In this document: piece after piece, positions 1 through 11,691 of the stretch
Layout of the letters: each line of letters begins with the position of its first letter
How positions within the stretch are numbered: position 1 is the first letter of the stretch
DNA from: Torymus aiolomorphi
Lineage: Eukaryota; Arthropoda; Insecta; Hymenoptera; Torymidae
DNA: 64,000 nucleotides
NCBI GenBank assembly: GCA_036365515.1
Contig: CM070873.1
Span: forward strand, 69,127,529-69,191,528
Reading direction: 5' to 3'
Program-made: the position numbers and the translations under genes
The notes under the pieces: model-generated
The model's database searches: none
Seen by the model: only the letters and a program-made list of their open reading frames with translations
Told to the model about the DNA's origin: nothing

Positions 1-45
1 TTTTTGAAGTTACAATATGGGCGTAAAATGTAATTTTACACACAA

Positions 46-915
46 GGTACGAAAAGTTCTATTATGTCAGTCAAGTTAACTTATGGGTACTTGACTACAA
101 TAAATTGATTTCAGTACTTTCTTGTGTTTAATTTTTATAGAAAAATGAAAAAATTTGAATACATTTCTGAGAGTAGTCATACAGTTGTTTCGGAGAGTTG
201 TTTGCATTACTTGACTATCGGTAATTGATTTCACAACTTTCGTTTGTTTGATTTACAATGAACAATTTGAATGTACTTACATGTAATTGGTTCAGCATAC
301 ATTTACTCGAAGAAGTAAAAGATAGTTAAGTATATAATTAAAATAATTTTTGCCCACACGGGCGTAAAGTGTGTAGGTTCTATAAAATTTTGTAGGAACT
401 GTATGTGAGCTATTACGCCTCTTGGGCCTTAAGTAGTACTTTATGCCCGCTGCTGAATATTTTTGAGTTGGTACGAAAAGTTTTATTATGTCAGTTAAGT
501 TAACTTATGGGTACTTGACTATAATAAATTGATTTCAGTACTTTCTTGTGTTTAATTTGTATAGAAGGATGAACAAATTTTAATACATTTCTGGAAACAG
601 TCATACAGTTGTTTTCGAGATTAACAATATTATGATTTGTACAGTCATGAAAAAAATTATTACCATTTTAGATTATACAGAAAAAAAGTCTATACTTGCC
701 TTATTTTATACTTTCGTAGAAAGTTTTATATTAACAATATTATTATTTGTACAGTCATGAAAAAAATTATTACCATTTGTAGAGTTCTTATTGAATAGAT
801 GAGATTAGTCATACAGTTAGTTTCGAAGAGTTTTTTGCATTACTTGACTATCGATAATTGATTTCACAACTTTCGTTTGTTTGATTTGCAGTGAACAATT
901 TGAATGTACTTACTT
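46..915 (+). repeat. Interrupted long direct repeat, about 424 bp offset
   Basis: The block beginning GGTACGAAAAGTT at 46 recurs at 470. The homology covers TTAACTTATGGGTACTTGAC and the following TTGATTTCAGTACTTTCTTG. The second half of the unit (AGTCATACAGTT to GAACAATTTGAATGTACTTA, 175-280) recurs at about 806-912. In the second copy the halves are separated by roughly 190 bp of another repeat. Divergence is low enough to align by eye. No coding capacity is visible. This may be part of an old transposon or a satellite-like array. Confidence 0.75.
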
Positions 916-1165
916 ACGTATAATTTGTTCTGCATACAATGATTCAAAGAATTAAAAGACTTTTTCTCTGGTATTCATTTGATTTCTTTTAAAAAATTAT
1001 AAATATTATTATTTTATAGATTATACATACAGAAAAAACGTCGATACTTGCCTTATTTTATACTTTCGTAGAAAGTTTTATATAATAACACTACTATTAT
1101 TTGTACAGTCATGAAAAAAAATATTATTTGTACAGTCATGAAAAAAAATATTACCATTTTAGATC
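613..1165 (+). repeat. Dispersed short repeat with TTTGTACAGTCATGAAAAAA unit
   Basis: TTTGTACAGTCATGAAAAAA occurs near 636, 746, 1100 and 1127, the last two almost in tandem. It alternates with a module containing ACTTGCCTTATTTTATAC and CTTTCGTAGAAAGTTTTATA at about 693-730 and 1046-1082. A diverged copy of the second module lies near 2700. It looks like a mosaic of short repeats inserted into the 424 bp repeat. Confidence 0.7.
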
Positions 1166-1920
1166 CTACATTCATATAGATCGCAACATAGTGAACACAT
1201 TTTTAAATGGATTTTTCAAATTCACTTATTTATTTATTCCTTAATTTCCTTTTATTTTTTCATTTATGCTTTTCACTTTACAACACTTTTATATACATAC
1301 ACAAAATGACGTAAGTACATTTGACTCGCATAAGAACCCACAAATGTATTTCACTAGGGAGCATCATGTTTTTATTATATTACAAAGAACAAGTTATATC
1401 ACAAATGCCGAAAATCTTATTTCTCTGTGCTAATTTTTGTTGTTTATTTTAAATAGTTTTAGCACACTCACACATATAACAAATTCATGTTCCAAGGTTC
1501 ACTCACATAAGATATTAGATCCATAAATCACCAACATAATAAATAATTTTTAAATCCATTTTTTAAATTTACTTATTTACCCGCACTTTTTCTATTATAA
1601 ATATAATAATACATTAAACTTTAATCAGAACAGTCCAACTTTTTACTTCAACAATTAACGGTGTCTGTGAAAATAAGATAATCTAAAAAGTTTACTAATA
1701 TGTTTGCCCGTTGTTTTCTCAAATTATTGAACCATCAATTAATATAATAGAATCATATTTCAGGGTTCAATTACTTATAAACCCTACATTCATATAGATC
1801 ACAACTCAGTCAACATATTTTTAAATGTATTTTTTAAATTCACTTATTTATTTACTCCTGTCCTTTTTTTCATTTATGCTTTTCACTTTACAGCAGTTTT
1901 ATCAAAATGCACAAAATGAG
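1166..1920 (+). repeat. Duplicated segment of about 140 bp (1166-1310 and 1781-1920)
   Basis: Both copies begin CCTACATTCATATAGATC and share TTTATGCTTTTCACTTTACA and CACAAAATGA. The sequence between them is AT-rich without a clear gene. Open frames of 82-92 codons starting inside the second copy are low-complexity and I do not treat them as genes. Confidence 0.65.
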
Positions 1921-3270
1921 GTTTATTTCATTGACATAAAAGCCAACTATATATTTTATTTATCACACAAAGCACTGATTAGACGTCACTTTTTAATAAT
2001 ATACAACAATAATATGTTTGTATCTGGCAGATCACTATTTTATTTGCTATCAATGCAATACACTTTTCTTGTATATAAAAACGATTCATTTTTTTTTTCA
2101 TAAAATAACTTACTCCTTATATAATTCTAGTCCCTATATATACTATTATAATTTTATAATTTTCTTTTCTTCACATTATCGTCATCTGCTAAAACCATAT
2201 CTATTATTTCTACATTCTTATAAATTCCATTATCAAAATTTGTTACATCCATCATCAGTGCACTGAAAAAAATATCTTTTTTCGTATTTTTATAAAAATG
2301 TACGTACTAAGCTTGTGATGGGAACGATGTCAAATCTAATGTTAAAACTTTACTTTCGAAGCATTCTCTGACCTGAAAATATAAATTGCCATAAGTGGAT
2401 GTTTTATTAAAAATATAATTAGTACTTATAATCTGAAATTTTTATACATTTAGTTTTCTATTTACTTACATCAGGGCAAATTCTGATAAGTACATCTGCA
2501 TGTGAATAAAACTCTTCTTTCAATGATATGACAAATATTAAGTTTATCAGAGGTCTTTTTAAGATTAAAAATCGTCATTGTCAACATCTTTCAGACCATC
2601 TAAAAGTAGTATAACATTTTTCAATTAACGATACTATTAATTGTAAAGTCATATATGAAAATATTTATTTTTATTTTTATAGATTCCAGGAAAAACTTAT
2701 ACTTGCCTTATTTCATACTTTGGTAGCAAGTTTTATGAATTGGCCCCTTGCACGTTTGTAGTTATACTTAATAATTCATTACACAAATTCTTCAATTCAT
2801 GAATGTTTCTTTCATCTATGTGCTAATTTACATTGATTGGTTAAAATTTTCACTCGCATACATTATGACCTCGTGTTCCAGCTTTTTTTTTTCTTATTGA
2901 ATTGATTCTGGATTCATAGATTATCTAGTTATTCACTTAACTTATCATACCACTCTCTTAGTTTCTCATTTATTCTCTGTATTCTTTAAGTAGATAATAA
3001 AATTTCACTAGAATGCATCATGGTTTTTATTTTACATTATTTTTTAATGACTCTTGTATAATCTGTAACTGTAATAAAAAAATCACACAAAGTATCACTT
3101 TTTTTTAAATAATTATAGTCACTTAACATAGACATAAATATTTATATTAAAATACTTATCTAATTAATGTCAAAAAAACCCCGATGATGTAGATAAAAAA
3201 ACTGACATTTATTTTTTATATATGTATGTATTAATAAATAAGAGAAAAAGAGAAATAAGAGAAAAAGAGA
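1921..3270. other. AT-rich sequence with degraded repeat copies
   Basis: No gene seen. Traces of the upstream repeats persist: an ACTTGCCTTATTTCATACTT stretch near 2700, and a TTTCACTAGAATGCATCATG stretch near 3003 that resembles TTTCACTAGGGAGCATCATG near 1349. So the 1-3.1 kb region is one decayed repeat block. Confidence 0.5.
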
Positions 3271-3397
3271 CAAGGTTAGGTTATATATACACCGGTCGGA
3301 AGAATCGTATGTGTGTATTTATATATATATATAATAATATAATATAATATAATATACATATAATAATATAATATATAATATACAAGGTTAGGTTATA

Positions 3398-3490
<93 letters not shown>

Positions 3491-3545
3491 GGTCGGAAGA
3501 ATCGTATGTGTGTGTGTGTGTGTATATATATATCGGTCGGAAGAA
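3271..3545 (+). repeat. Duplicated module with embedded (TA)n and (CA)n microsatellites
   Basis: CAAGGTTAGGTTATA followed by (TA)n and CCGGTCGGAAGAATCGTATG occurs at 3271-3315 and again from 3383 to about 3512. A third partial copy (CGGTCGGAAGA) lies at about 3533. The second copy carries a long (CA)n run at about 3414-3489. The module seems to have duplicated before or during microsatellite growth. Confidence 0.8.
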
Positions 3546-3875
3546 AACTGAAGTCTGAAAATGATGAATCGAGAAAATCTAGCAAGGCACTCCAAAATTT
3601 AATGTTAATATCTCCATAATGAGAACGTCTTTTTACATGAAACTTTTTTTGTTTGAATGGATAAATAAAAAAAGTAATTGTACATTAATTTCAATTAATT
3701 TGAAAGCGATATAAAAGCGCAGTAAATAGAACAAAAAATCGGGCACCTATTTCAAAGAATGAATAGCACGGTCGCGGACTCTTAGGCTCATTCTATACTT
3801 GCCTTCAGAGCGCTCCCGCGCTCTTTGATATTGACATAGTAAATTAACAGAAGTAAAATTATCTCAATAGCATTT
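3546..3875. other. Unassigned sequence
   Basis: No gene or RNA recognised. CTATACTTGCCTT near 3794 echoes the ACTTGCCTT module of the left-end repeats. The stretch GAGCGCTCCCGCGCTC at about 3807-3822 is a short imperfect palindrome. Confidence 0.4.
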
Positions 3876-4345
3876 TCAAAACGTCCTATTTTCTTTCATT
3901 ATACAATATATTTTACAATTACAATTCATGAATTGCATAGCTAAATAATTTGTGTGAAACCATTTTTTCAATTTTTTTCTGATCACAGAATCCTTAACAT
4001 TTAAAGTCTTTAGCTCTTTAGGTAAACTATTATATAATTTAATAGTTGAAATATAACTATTTTTGCCACTTACTCTTTTATCCATTTTAGGAATTTGTAA
4101 GCTTTTATTTCTAGTATTGCTGGTCGCCGATTGATATAAATTTTTTAATGTTTTGTAATGGTATGATAAAGCTGTGTGTTCGTACAGTTTACATTTAATG
4201 GGAAATTTTCTTTGTAAATTATTTTAAATAATTTATTTTGTTAACTTTGTAGTATTGTCAAACTACTTCTGTATGCTTCACCCCATGCTATTATGCCATA
4301 GCTAATTATACTATTAAAAAAGGCATAATATATTACAATTAAATA
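3876..4345 (-). pseudogene. Decayed non-LTR retrotransposon (LINE) reverse-transcriptase tail
   Basis: Read on the minus strand, three short frames separated by frameshifts and stops resemble the C-terminal tail of insect non-LTR reverse-transcriptase proteins. The first (about 4260-4330) contains SYGIIAWGEAYRSSL, a typical '(Q)YGIxxWG' stretch past the palm domain. A middle frame reads QNKLFKIIYKENFPL. The last (3876-4146) contains RNKSLQIPK, KLYNSLPKELKTL and IRKKLKKWF, the common end of jockey/R1/CR1-like ORF2 proteins. No endonuclease, catalytic palm (YADD) or poly(A)-like tail is visible, so this is a 5'-truncated, mutated fragment. The clade cannot be decided from this short part. Confidence 0.75.
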
Positions 4346-4489
4346 TATTAAACAATAACGTTTTTGACTGCATTATTATTTTATAAATTAAATGAAAAAA
4401 TAAATTTATAATAAATATTTCCATTAATTTTTATCTTATCAAATAGTTCTTGATGAAGTAAATTGAATTTAAATATTGACGCATATAAG

Positions 4490-4963
4490 CCCCTGGTAGA
4501 AAATAAGCTAACGAAAATGGATGGTAAAGTAATTGTACGGTCATTTTTTTAGTCAACGGTTACAACAAGTGTAAGCCAACGGTTAACCAACGGTTCGGAA
4601 AAAGAGCAAATATAATATTTCAAAAACAAAAGAAGTGTCATTTATAATATAAAATTTTTTTTTTCACACTGTCGGTATAGCATTATTATTATTAATTTGA
4701 TTATTTTTATTGTATACCAAATGAATAATTTATTATTTTAGTAATTTTGAAAATTAAGGATCTGTAGGCCAACGGCTCATTAACTCAGTACATAAATTTA
4801 TGGAATTTTTAAACCAACGATTGGTTCACCTGTTAGCTAAGTGAACCATCATTTTGCGACGAAATTAGTAGCATTTTAAAGCAAGAATTGGTTAAATCGT
4901 TAGCGAACTCGTTCCGATTTTGCCAACCGATTGTAAACTATTGGTTAATGTTTCTACCAGGGG
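4490..4963. mobile_element. MITE-like element with 13 bp terminal inverted repeats
   Basis: The left end CCCCTGGTAGAAA (4490-4502) is exactly inverted as TTTCTACCAGGGG (4951-4963), giving a 474 bp unit. The interior repeats a CCAACGGTT motif several times (near 4552, 4572, 4584 and 4768, with variants at 4813 and 4923). There is no coding capacity. No clear target-site duplication is seen, so the superfamily is left open. Confidence 0.75.
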
Positions 4964-5045
4964 TATTTTGCATTTATTATATGAATTATTTTATTATAGT
5001 AAAATTCAATAACAAAAACTAGTAAATAAAACTAACTTTTCATCT

Positions 5046-5217
5046 TGGATTTAAATGACCGGAATTACGGAAGAAGATAATAGTATGTTTCGATACAAGT
5101 GCGAAAGTGTTGATTCTAGCACGAGTGTGAGGTTTGACAATCACACGAGTGTAGAATTATCTTTCACACATGTATCGAAAAATATTAATTGAAGTCGGAT
5201 CGTCTTCTATTTAAATA
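5046..5217. mobile_element. Small foldback element
   Basis: Arms of about 50 bp face each other: TTTCGATACAAGTGCGAAAG at about 5087 pairs with CTTTCACACATGTATCGAAA at 5161-5180. The outer ends share ATTTAAAT. The centre contains CACGAGTGTGAGG opposite CACACGAGTGTAG. There is no gene. It is most likely a MITE or its internal hairpin. Confidence 0.55.
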
Positions 5218-5344
5218 CTTATTTTACATTAAAAATTAATAATATTCCTGCCATTTACAAACTCCAGGCGGTAACATCGTATAATAGTCAATATCTTACT
5301 CGATCATTCCGCTGTGCATTTCTCTTCCATTTTCCAACAGAGCT

Positions 5345-5541
<197 letters not shown>

Positions 5542-5689
5542 ATATATAAAAAAATGTATCGCCCATTTATGTAGATTATAATATATTTAGATCATAAATG
5601 TCTTTTTTAGAACAAACACTAATGTCAATCCTTCAGACACCTTTTCACAAACCAATTATTCATAAAAAAATTTTCCTAAAATTTTGCTC

Positions 5690-6420
5690 TCACTCCTACA
5701 AGACATCAAAGTAATAAAATCAAATCCCTCTTGAGCATAAAGTAAAAAGGTCTTAAACCAAGTCCGCGCAAAATGCCTCAGCCACGCTTACCTCAGTCCC
5801 CATAAAAAATGCGCTCGTGACATCCACTTTCCTACCTCCCCGCCCTCGCCCTTTCGTCGTCCCAACTAGAAATACACCTTTTTCGCAACCCCATCGCCGC
5901 GCAATGAATCTGCCCCTGCCAACCCTGTAAAATTCAATTTGCGCGAGCCCGCGCATATAGTCTTACGCATTATCTCAAATCACATACACGTATACACACG
6001 TGACTCTATCGGGAGGATAAGATGAGAGGAGAGCAGATGACGGCGACGACGCATCAACCTTTTCATCCGGGCGCGACGACGACGACGAACTTTTACAAGC
6101 CCGCACGGGCGCGCATAATGCGCGCGTCTCGCACGGTGAAAGCTCTTTTGTAATCCGACGCAACCTCTCCCCATTATACACGCGCGACGCGCACGCGCGT
6201 GAGTTTTTCCGACGTGCGTGCGGCGCGATGTGCGGTGTGACGCAGATATAGTCAGAAATTCAATTCTACGCGGTCGAGGTGAAAGTTGGAGGAAAAGTGG
6301 GGTGAAGATGGTCAGCGGTTTGCGGTAATTGATGCCTTTGATGTTTTGCCGCGGGCTTGCGCGAACAAGTTTGGGAGTATGCGGAAAAGTTAGGGTTCGT
6401 GGGTGTGCAAACAAGGTGAA
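5690..6420. other. Skew island 1: C-rich left, CpG core, G-rich right
   Basis: In 5821-5880 there are about 28 C and 5 G. The core at 5930-6240 is dense in CGCG and has a (GAC)n run near 6065. In 6361-6420 there are about 23 G and 6 C. Open frames of 144 and 68 codons on the minus strand are Arg-rich CpG translations without recognisable domains. Possible role: regulatory element, promoter or replication initiation zone. Confidence 0.5.
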
Positions 6421-6839
6421 GTTTCACTGAATGTGTTATTTTATCGAACTTTTTGGGATCGCAGAATTTATTACGTTATTTATTACTTTATTTTGCATAG
6501 TACGTTCATTATTATTGCATAGGATTTCTTTATTATTTATTTTGGTATAGAAAATTGGTATTAAAGAACAATACATTACGTTGAGGAAAGCCTCCTGTAA
6601 GATGAAGTAAAAGAACAAACCTCTCTATTTAGATTTAAATTACTATCTTTTGATGTATAATTGCAAGACAATGTAATAAATTTCTCCCAACTATACCAGA
6701 TAATTGGGACTAATAAGTTGACTCGAATCTTACGTTTATTATTAATTTGTACTTTCAGGGTCATTAATAGCCTACCATTTTTAGTCCCACTAACGCCACA
6801 TAGTTTCTGACTTACCCGTCCCAGATATCGGTAAGTCCA

Positions 6840-7560
6840 AATATATTACGTATAGCCATTACCAATCCGTTTCTCCCCGCACCTCGAAAAAAAAAACGAA
6901 ACTCCCATTCCGTCAATCCCCATCGAATCCTTCGCGCTCTTTAACCCACGCTCGTTCTAAAACCAGATGCAACCAGCCCACTTCACTCCTCCCACATACA
7001 TATCCGAAGTCGTCGACCTCGCTCTCACCACCTTCTTTTTCCACCTTTTTTCAATTCGCGCGCGCGCACAATGCACAATTTCACAGCTCGAATTTCGCGT
7101 GCGCGCGCGAGAGCCGTCCCGCGATCGATTTCCCAATTTCACGCGGTGATAATTCGATTTCGTGCGTGAAACGGCTGCTGCTGCTGCTGCAATATTGCAC
7201 GTATGGAACAAGAGCGCCAGTGCTTCATCAGTCTCAATTAAAAGAGCAGTGCGCGCCGCCACCACCGCCGATGACACGCGCTATTCGGATTTTTCGCGCG
7301 TGCTTTTGGAAAGGTGGAGGAATCTATCGTCGCCTATACGTTTTAATTAGTTGGTCGGGGAGTGTACACGTGTATGGTGTGACGTTTTGCGGGTGTGAAT
7401 GCCGTGGTTGAATAGAAATTTATATGGCTTTATTACGATTTAAGCGATTCAAGGGATAGCGAACTTCTGTCGCAATGAATTTTAATGCTGTGCGATTTGT
7501 AATTTTTGGATTTTTCTATTACCTTTTTTGGATTTTGGAAAATTTATGGTTTTTTTAGGA
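6840..7560. other. Skew island 2
   Basis: Left shoulder 6841-6900 has about 17 C and 6 G. The CGCG-rich core is 7055-7130 and a CTG trinucleotide run lies at 7173-7191. The right shoulder 7381-7440 has about 17 G and 6 C. No gene is recognised. Confidence 0.45.
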
Positions 7561-7755
7561 AAATGAAAATTTATTTAAAAAACACTGATAAATTTCATCA
7601 CCCTACTGAAAAATATGTTGAATTTATTCGATTGTAATTTACTATCTATGAAAAAAAAAGTAATTATATAAAATATATTAGGACAGTGTTACAGTAAAAT
7701 ATCGAATTTCTCATTTGATATTGAGAAATAAAGATAACCAATAAACTGTACTTAC

Positions 7756-7817
7756 GGATCCCTTCTCACAGTAATGTATCATTTAAGAGCGACATAATAA
7801 TCCGTACGAAAACTTAC
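7756..7817 (-). other. Putative recursive-splicing cryptic exon 1 (62 nt)
   Basis: On the minus strand the stretch begins with the GTAAGT of ratchet site 1 and ends at a second perfect 5' splice-site hexamer, GTAAGT, at 7750-7755. All three frames contain stop codons, so retention would interrupt translation. Cryptic exons of this kind are defined first and then skipped by re-use of the internal 5' site. Confidence 0.5.
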
Positions 7818-7842
7818 CTAAAACAGAGAAAAAAAAATATTA
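7812..7842 (-). other. Candidate recursive splice site 1 (ratchet point)
   Basis: The minus strand reads TTTTTTTTTCTCTGTTTTAG then GTAAGTT, with the junction between 7817 and 7818. A 3' splice site (polypyrimidine tract, YAG) is thus fused to a consensus 5' splice site with no exon between, the defining form of a ratchet site in long introns. The surrounding DNA is AT-rich and lies in the gap between islands 2 and 3. The site would be the last of four in transcription order. Confidence 0.65.
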
Positions 7843-8039
7843 AACTATTAAAAAAATATTATTAAAATATTTCATACTTATTATTTGAAAACAATATTTA
7901 TGCGTATTGTGTGTGAATAAAAGTCATACAAACAATTTTGTTCCGACCAAATGGCTGGAAATAAGAAAAAACAAGAGAAAATATGCACCAGCAAAGCATC
8001 TTTCGACGTACTAAATTTTGAAAGACCAAAAAGATTATC

Positions 8040-8650
8040 CACAAACCAAACAGGACGCACTTCAAAAGCCTTCCAAAACTCCATAATTATTTCCACCCCC
8101 CAACACCATCCCCACCACCTCCTCAACCACTCCACTCTCCCCGTCGCTCTCCATCATCTCGAGAGCTTTCGGAAGCAGTGTCAGGTCCCTAATCTACAGC
8201 GACTCTCTGTCTCCGATCGCGATCTTTACTGCCGACAATGACTCCCATCGCTCACTCGGTCTTATCTGCGCGCGCATATTCGCTCGCTCTCTCGAATGGA
8301 CGACGGCAACGTCGATGATCATCATGCTGCTGCTGCTGCTGCTGCGCATGTGGGTGTGTGTCATTCGGGGGGTAACGACACGGCAGAGACTAACGGAGGG
8401 CGAGTTGACGCCAGTCAATTATTCAACGTTGCGTATACGAGCATGCGTATATATGGGGAAACTGCGCGGAAAATTTTCAGTTCTGAATGTCACGTTTAAG
8501 GGACGCGATGTATTGTTGTGTATAGTGTACGTGCATATGGGTTAGGGGGAGGCTGATGGTGTGTATGCTGCGAGTGTGATGAATAGTTTGGAGGATTTGG
8601 GATGATTTGTATGTGCTGGGGTGACTTTTGTCTCATCGATTTTTAATCGT
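8040..8650. other. Skew island 3
   Basis: This is the strongest left shoulder: 8101-8160 has about 35 C and 2 G. The core at 8200-8450 includes a CTG run near 8328-8345. The right shoulder 8521-8580 has about 25 G and 5 C. The open frames across it are frame-ambiguous and unrelated to known proteins. Confidence 0.5.
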
Positions 8651-8879
8651 GTCCGCACGATTGCTCTATAGTTGACGCTTGATGTCGATTTGCTTTCGTA
8701 CGTATATTCCATTAATTTTTCGATTGCTGCGTAACTTCGCGAGTATGATAACGTAACAAAAAATTTGATGTAACAATATAAAAACGCAAAAACTATATAC
8801 GAACAGGGACATCCCCGTCTCATTACGTACTGCACTGCACAAAAACTTTTCTTGAATCGTAAAAGCCCGGGGCGCGTGG

Positions 8880-9500
8880 CAACAAACAAGCATTCAGCCG
8901 AAGGAACGTATCTCTCACCCTCCTCTCCTCAAACTTCAAACCACCGCTCTCTCTTTCTCTCTCCCTCCAATCTCACCACCCTCCTCCCCTATGCACACCG
9001 CGACCTCCGCGAGAAATTAAAAGACTTCTCTTTGTGCTCGCACCTAGACGACGACGACGACGACGACTACGTCACCCTATATATGCGCACGCCGAAACTC
9101 GCGTAACTATTTATGCACCCATAATCCTGCAGGCGCGCGCGTACATAGAACTATCCACGGGGGAGTTCGTCCTCGTCCCTACGCGTACATCTCCCCCTAC
9201 ACACGCAGCAGCAGCCCTTCGAGGTATAATCCGTGGGGGACCACGCGTACATGCGCCAACTAACGCGCGCGCGTGGAGGGCGAAAGGAGTTTAAAGCTCT
9301 CTCTCGAAGTCTGTTTTGTGCGTGCGCGGATACGAGAAAAATGTTTGGGCTTTCGCGAGAGTGAGATGAGGTATTCATGAGGTTGTTGTTGTTTTTGAAG
9401 GATTTAGGTGAGAGTTCGAGGGGATTATTCGTGCCGTGATATATTATTTTTTAGAGAAAGACTGGTGGGCTTATTTTGAGATAAAGAATTAAAGGTTTTG
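8880..9500. other. Skew island 4
   Basis: 8941-9000 has about 33 C and 3 G. The core carries a (GAC)n run at about 9048-9068 and CGCGCG stretches to 9280. 9361-9420 has about 22 G and 2 C, with T also exceeding A. Confidence 0.5.
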
Positions 9501-10080
9501 AAGGTAAATGAGGAGTTTGGTAGGAAAGAAATTTTACTTTTCATTTCACAGAAATGAAAAATATGAAGAAATTGTATTTAAAAAAAAAATCTGCAATCAT
9601 TATACTTTTTGAGATTGTAAATACTTTTTTAAGGATAATTCTATATGAATATTTGACGTTACTTGACAGTATGCCTTTAAAGAGAAATGAATGGTATTAT
9701 TTCTTACCAAACAAACATTTCAAAAACTTTTGTATTCAAATCGACGTCATTGTTTAATCTGTACTTAAAACGTACACGTATAGCTTCTGAACTTGAACGC
9801 ACCGAGGTGAGTAAACTTTCAAGGCCTCTAGCTTTTCTATTCTATTCTCTTTCAAAGACAATGCCTGCTCAGTCCTCTCTCATAACTTTCGATATCATTA
9901 TAGTAACTCCCCGTGACGTCACAGCTTTATTTTCATTCCATTTCGCCAAATACGAACGCACAATGCTAAAATCATACGATAACAATAATACTCACTATCA
10001 AGGATGGCTCGGCTATTGACTATCGATATACGTGCGCCATGATAAATAGTTCATTAGATTTCGGCGTCTGCACGCAGCAA
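9501..10080. other. AT-rich gap between islands
   Basis: No gene, repeat or RNA recognised. Open frames at 9554-9757 and 9687-10019 overlap in different frames, have no recognisable motif and are not called. Confidence 0.4.
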
Positions 10081-10760
10081 CTGGCCGCTCGCATATCGCA
10101 CGTGCGCTAACGCGTCCATCCATCCATTATCCCCCGATATAGAAATCGAGATACAGCCAATCTGCATTCAATCGACGTTATAGTCTCACACCCTCGTGCG
10201 AAGCTATTCCTCAAAACTTATCCTTAATTCACATTCTCACTCGTACTAAACGCTTTCCCACGGCGCTGCGCGAATCGGGGCTCCGATAAGATCTCGAACA
10301 CGTACACTCGCCACCCAGCGAGCTTGCGTGCGATTTGCGCAGCTTCATTACGGCGCGGTAATGACGGCCGCTTTTTGTCGAGGGTTTTGCGGAAAGGCTG
10401 TTTCTGTGTGGAAGACGCCGGCGGTCGTCGTGGATGCTGGAAAATCGATTATTTAGCGGAGCGGACGCTAGGCTGCATTTCAATTATGCAGTTTTAGGGG
10501 AGGAAGAGGAGTTCGTGGAATCGGTTATTTAGAGGCGTCGTTGCGAATTCGCGTTATACGATAAGTTGCGCTGTTGTGGGTTACGAGATCATAAGTTTGC
10601 CGTGTTTACGAGAGCCGCGTTATATAAAGCTGTTGTGTGATGTGTATTAAATTAAATATACAGCCGGTGGACGTAATTTTAGCTAGGAGTGAGCACACCT
10701 GATGGTGTAGTATACACTATAGAGGTATATTATGTCGTGAAGAATTATTTTGAAGAAGAA
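10081..10760. other. Skew island 5 (weak left shoulder)
   Basis: The left side 10141-10200 has about 17 C and 11 G. The right side 10501-10560 has about 22 G and 8 C. The core contains GCGCTGCGCG at about 10263-10272. The pattern is the same as elsewhere but less sharp. Confidence 0.4.
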
Positions 10761-11592
10761 AATCATGAAAAAAAAATCTTTATAGCGTTTCGAAGAACAT
10801 AAAGCAATTTCGGCTGAATTGTAGTAATCATCGGAGAGAAGTGTTGAAATTAAGTACGATCCATAGACCTGATTGGCATATTTTTTTACGTATAATACAT
10901 TTCCAGGTAACGTACGTGACTAACGCTTTGCACGGCAATCACGCCATTGATGTAAAACCACGCAAGTCACGAATATCGTAATGGAAATGAGAAATATTTA
11001 TATGTAAATGGGACATTACAGGTGAAGTCAGCAGCTCAAAATTTTAAAATCACTCAAAATTCGTTTTCTTTTAGTTTTTTATGAAAAAAAAAATGTTCTT
11101 CAAATTTTAGATCGATATTTGCAAAAATAAAAAAGCTATGCAAGATTGAAAATTCAATTTTTTTGCAATTTTTTGTTAAAATCCAAGTTTATTCATTTTT
11201 TAACTCAAAATCTTGAAACGTTTTGTATAGAACATTGATTGGCAAAAAGTTTGCATTTTTTCTGTAGAATGTGCCAGCATTTATTTTATGACCCTTTTTG
11301 AAAGTATCTGATTGGCTGCTTCTTAGCATACCTTCATCGAAGGATATTGAGGCTGCGGCCAAATATTTTTTATTTGACAAATTTTTTTTGTATTCTTCTT
11401 CGAAAACCCTTCAAAATGCTTTTTTGATCAATACTGGCCGAGCAAAGGGAAAAAAGTTACAATTTTTTGAAATATTAAGAAAAATCCATAATTTCAATTT
11501 TTGATAACATGATTAATGAAACTGAATATTATTCATACATCTTATGGCATGGACCGTACCACTGAATTTTGTTAGAGCATCAAATAGAACAT

Positions 11593-11601
<9 letters not shown>

Positions 11602-11690
<89 letters not shown>
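11602..11690 (+). repeat. (CA)n microsatellite abutting the mariner left end
   Basis: About 44 CA units run from a short (TA)n directly into the AGGGTCATTT start of the mariner inverted repeat, so the outermost bases of the repeat have been replaced by CA units. Confidence 0.95.

Positions 11691-11691
<1 letters not shown>

Noticed and set aside
5980..6414. 144-codon Arg-rich minus frame
   Set aside because: Arises from CGCG-rich DNA; no family resemblance.
10880..10912. Plus-strand TTTCCAG|GTAACG junction
   Set aside because: Weak pyrimidine tract broken by purines and a non-consensus 5' half. It shows that one-off chance matches occur.
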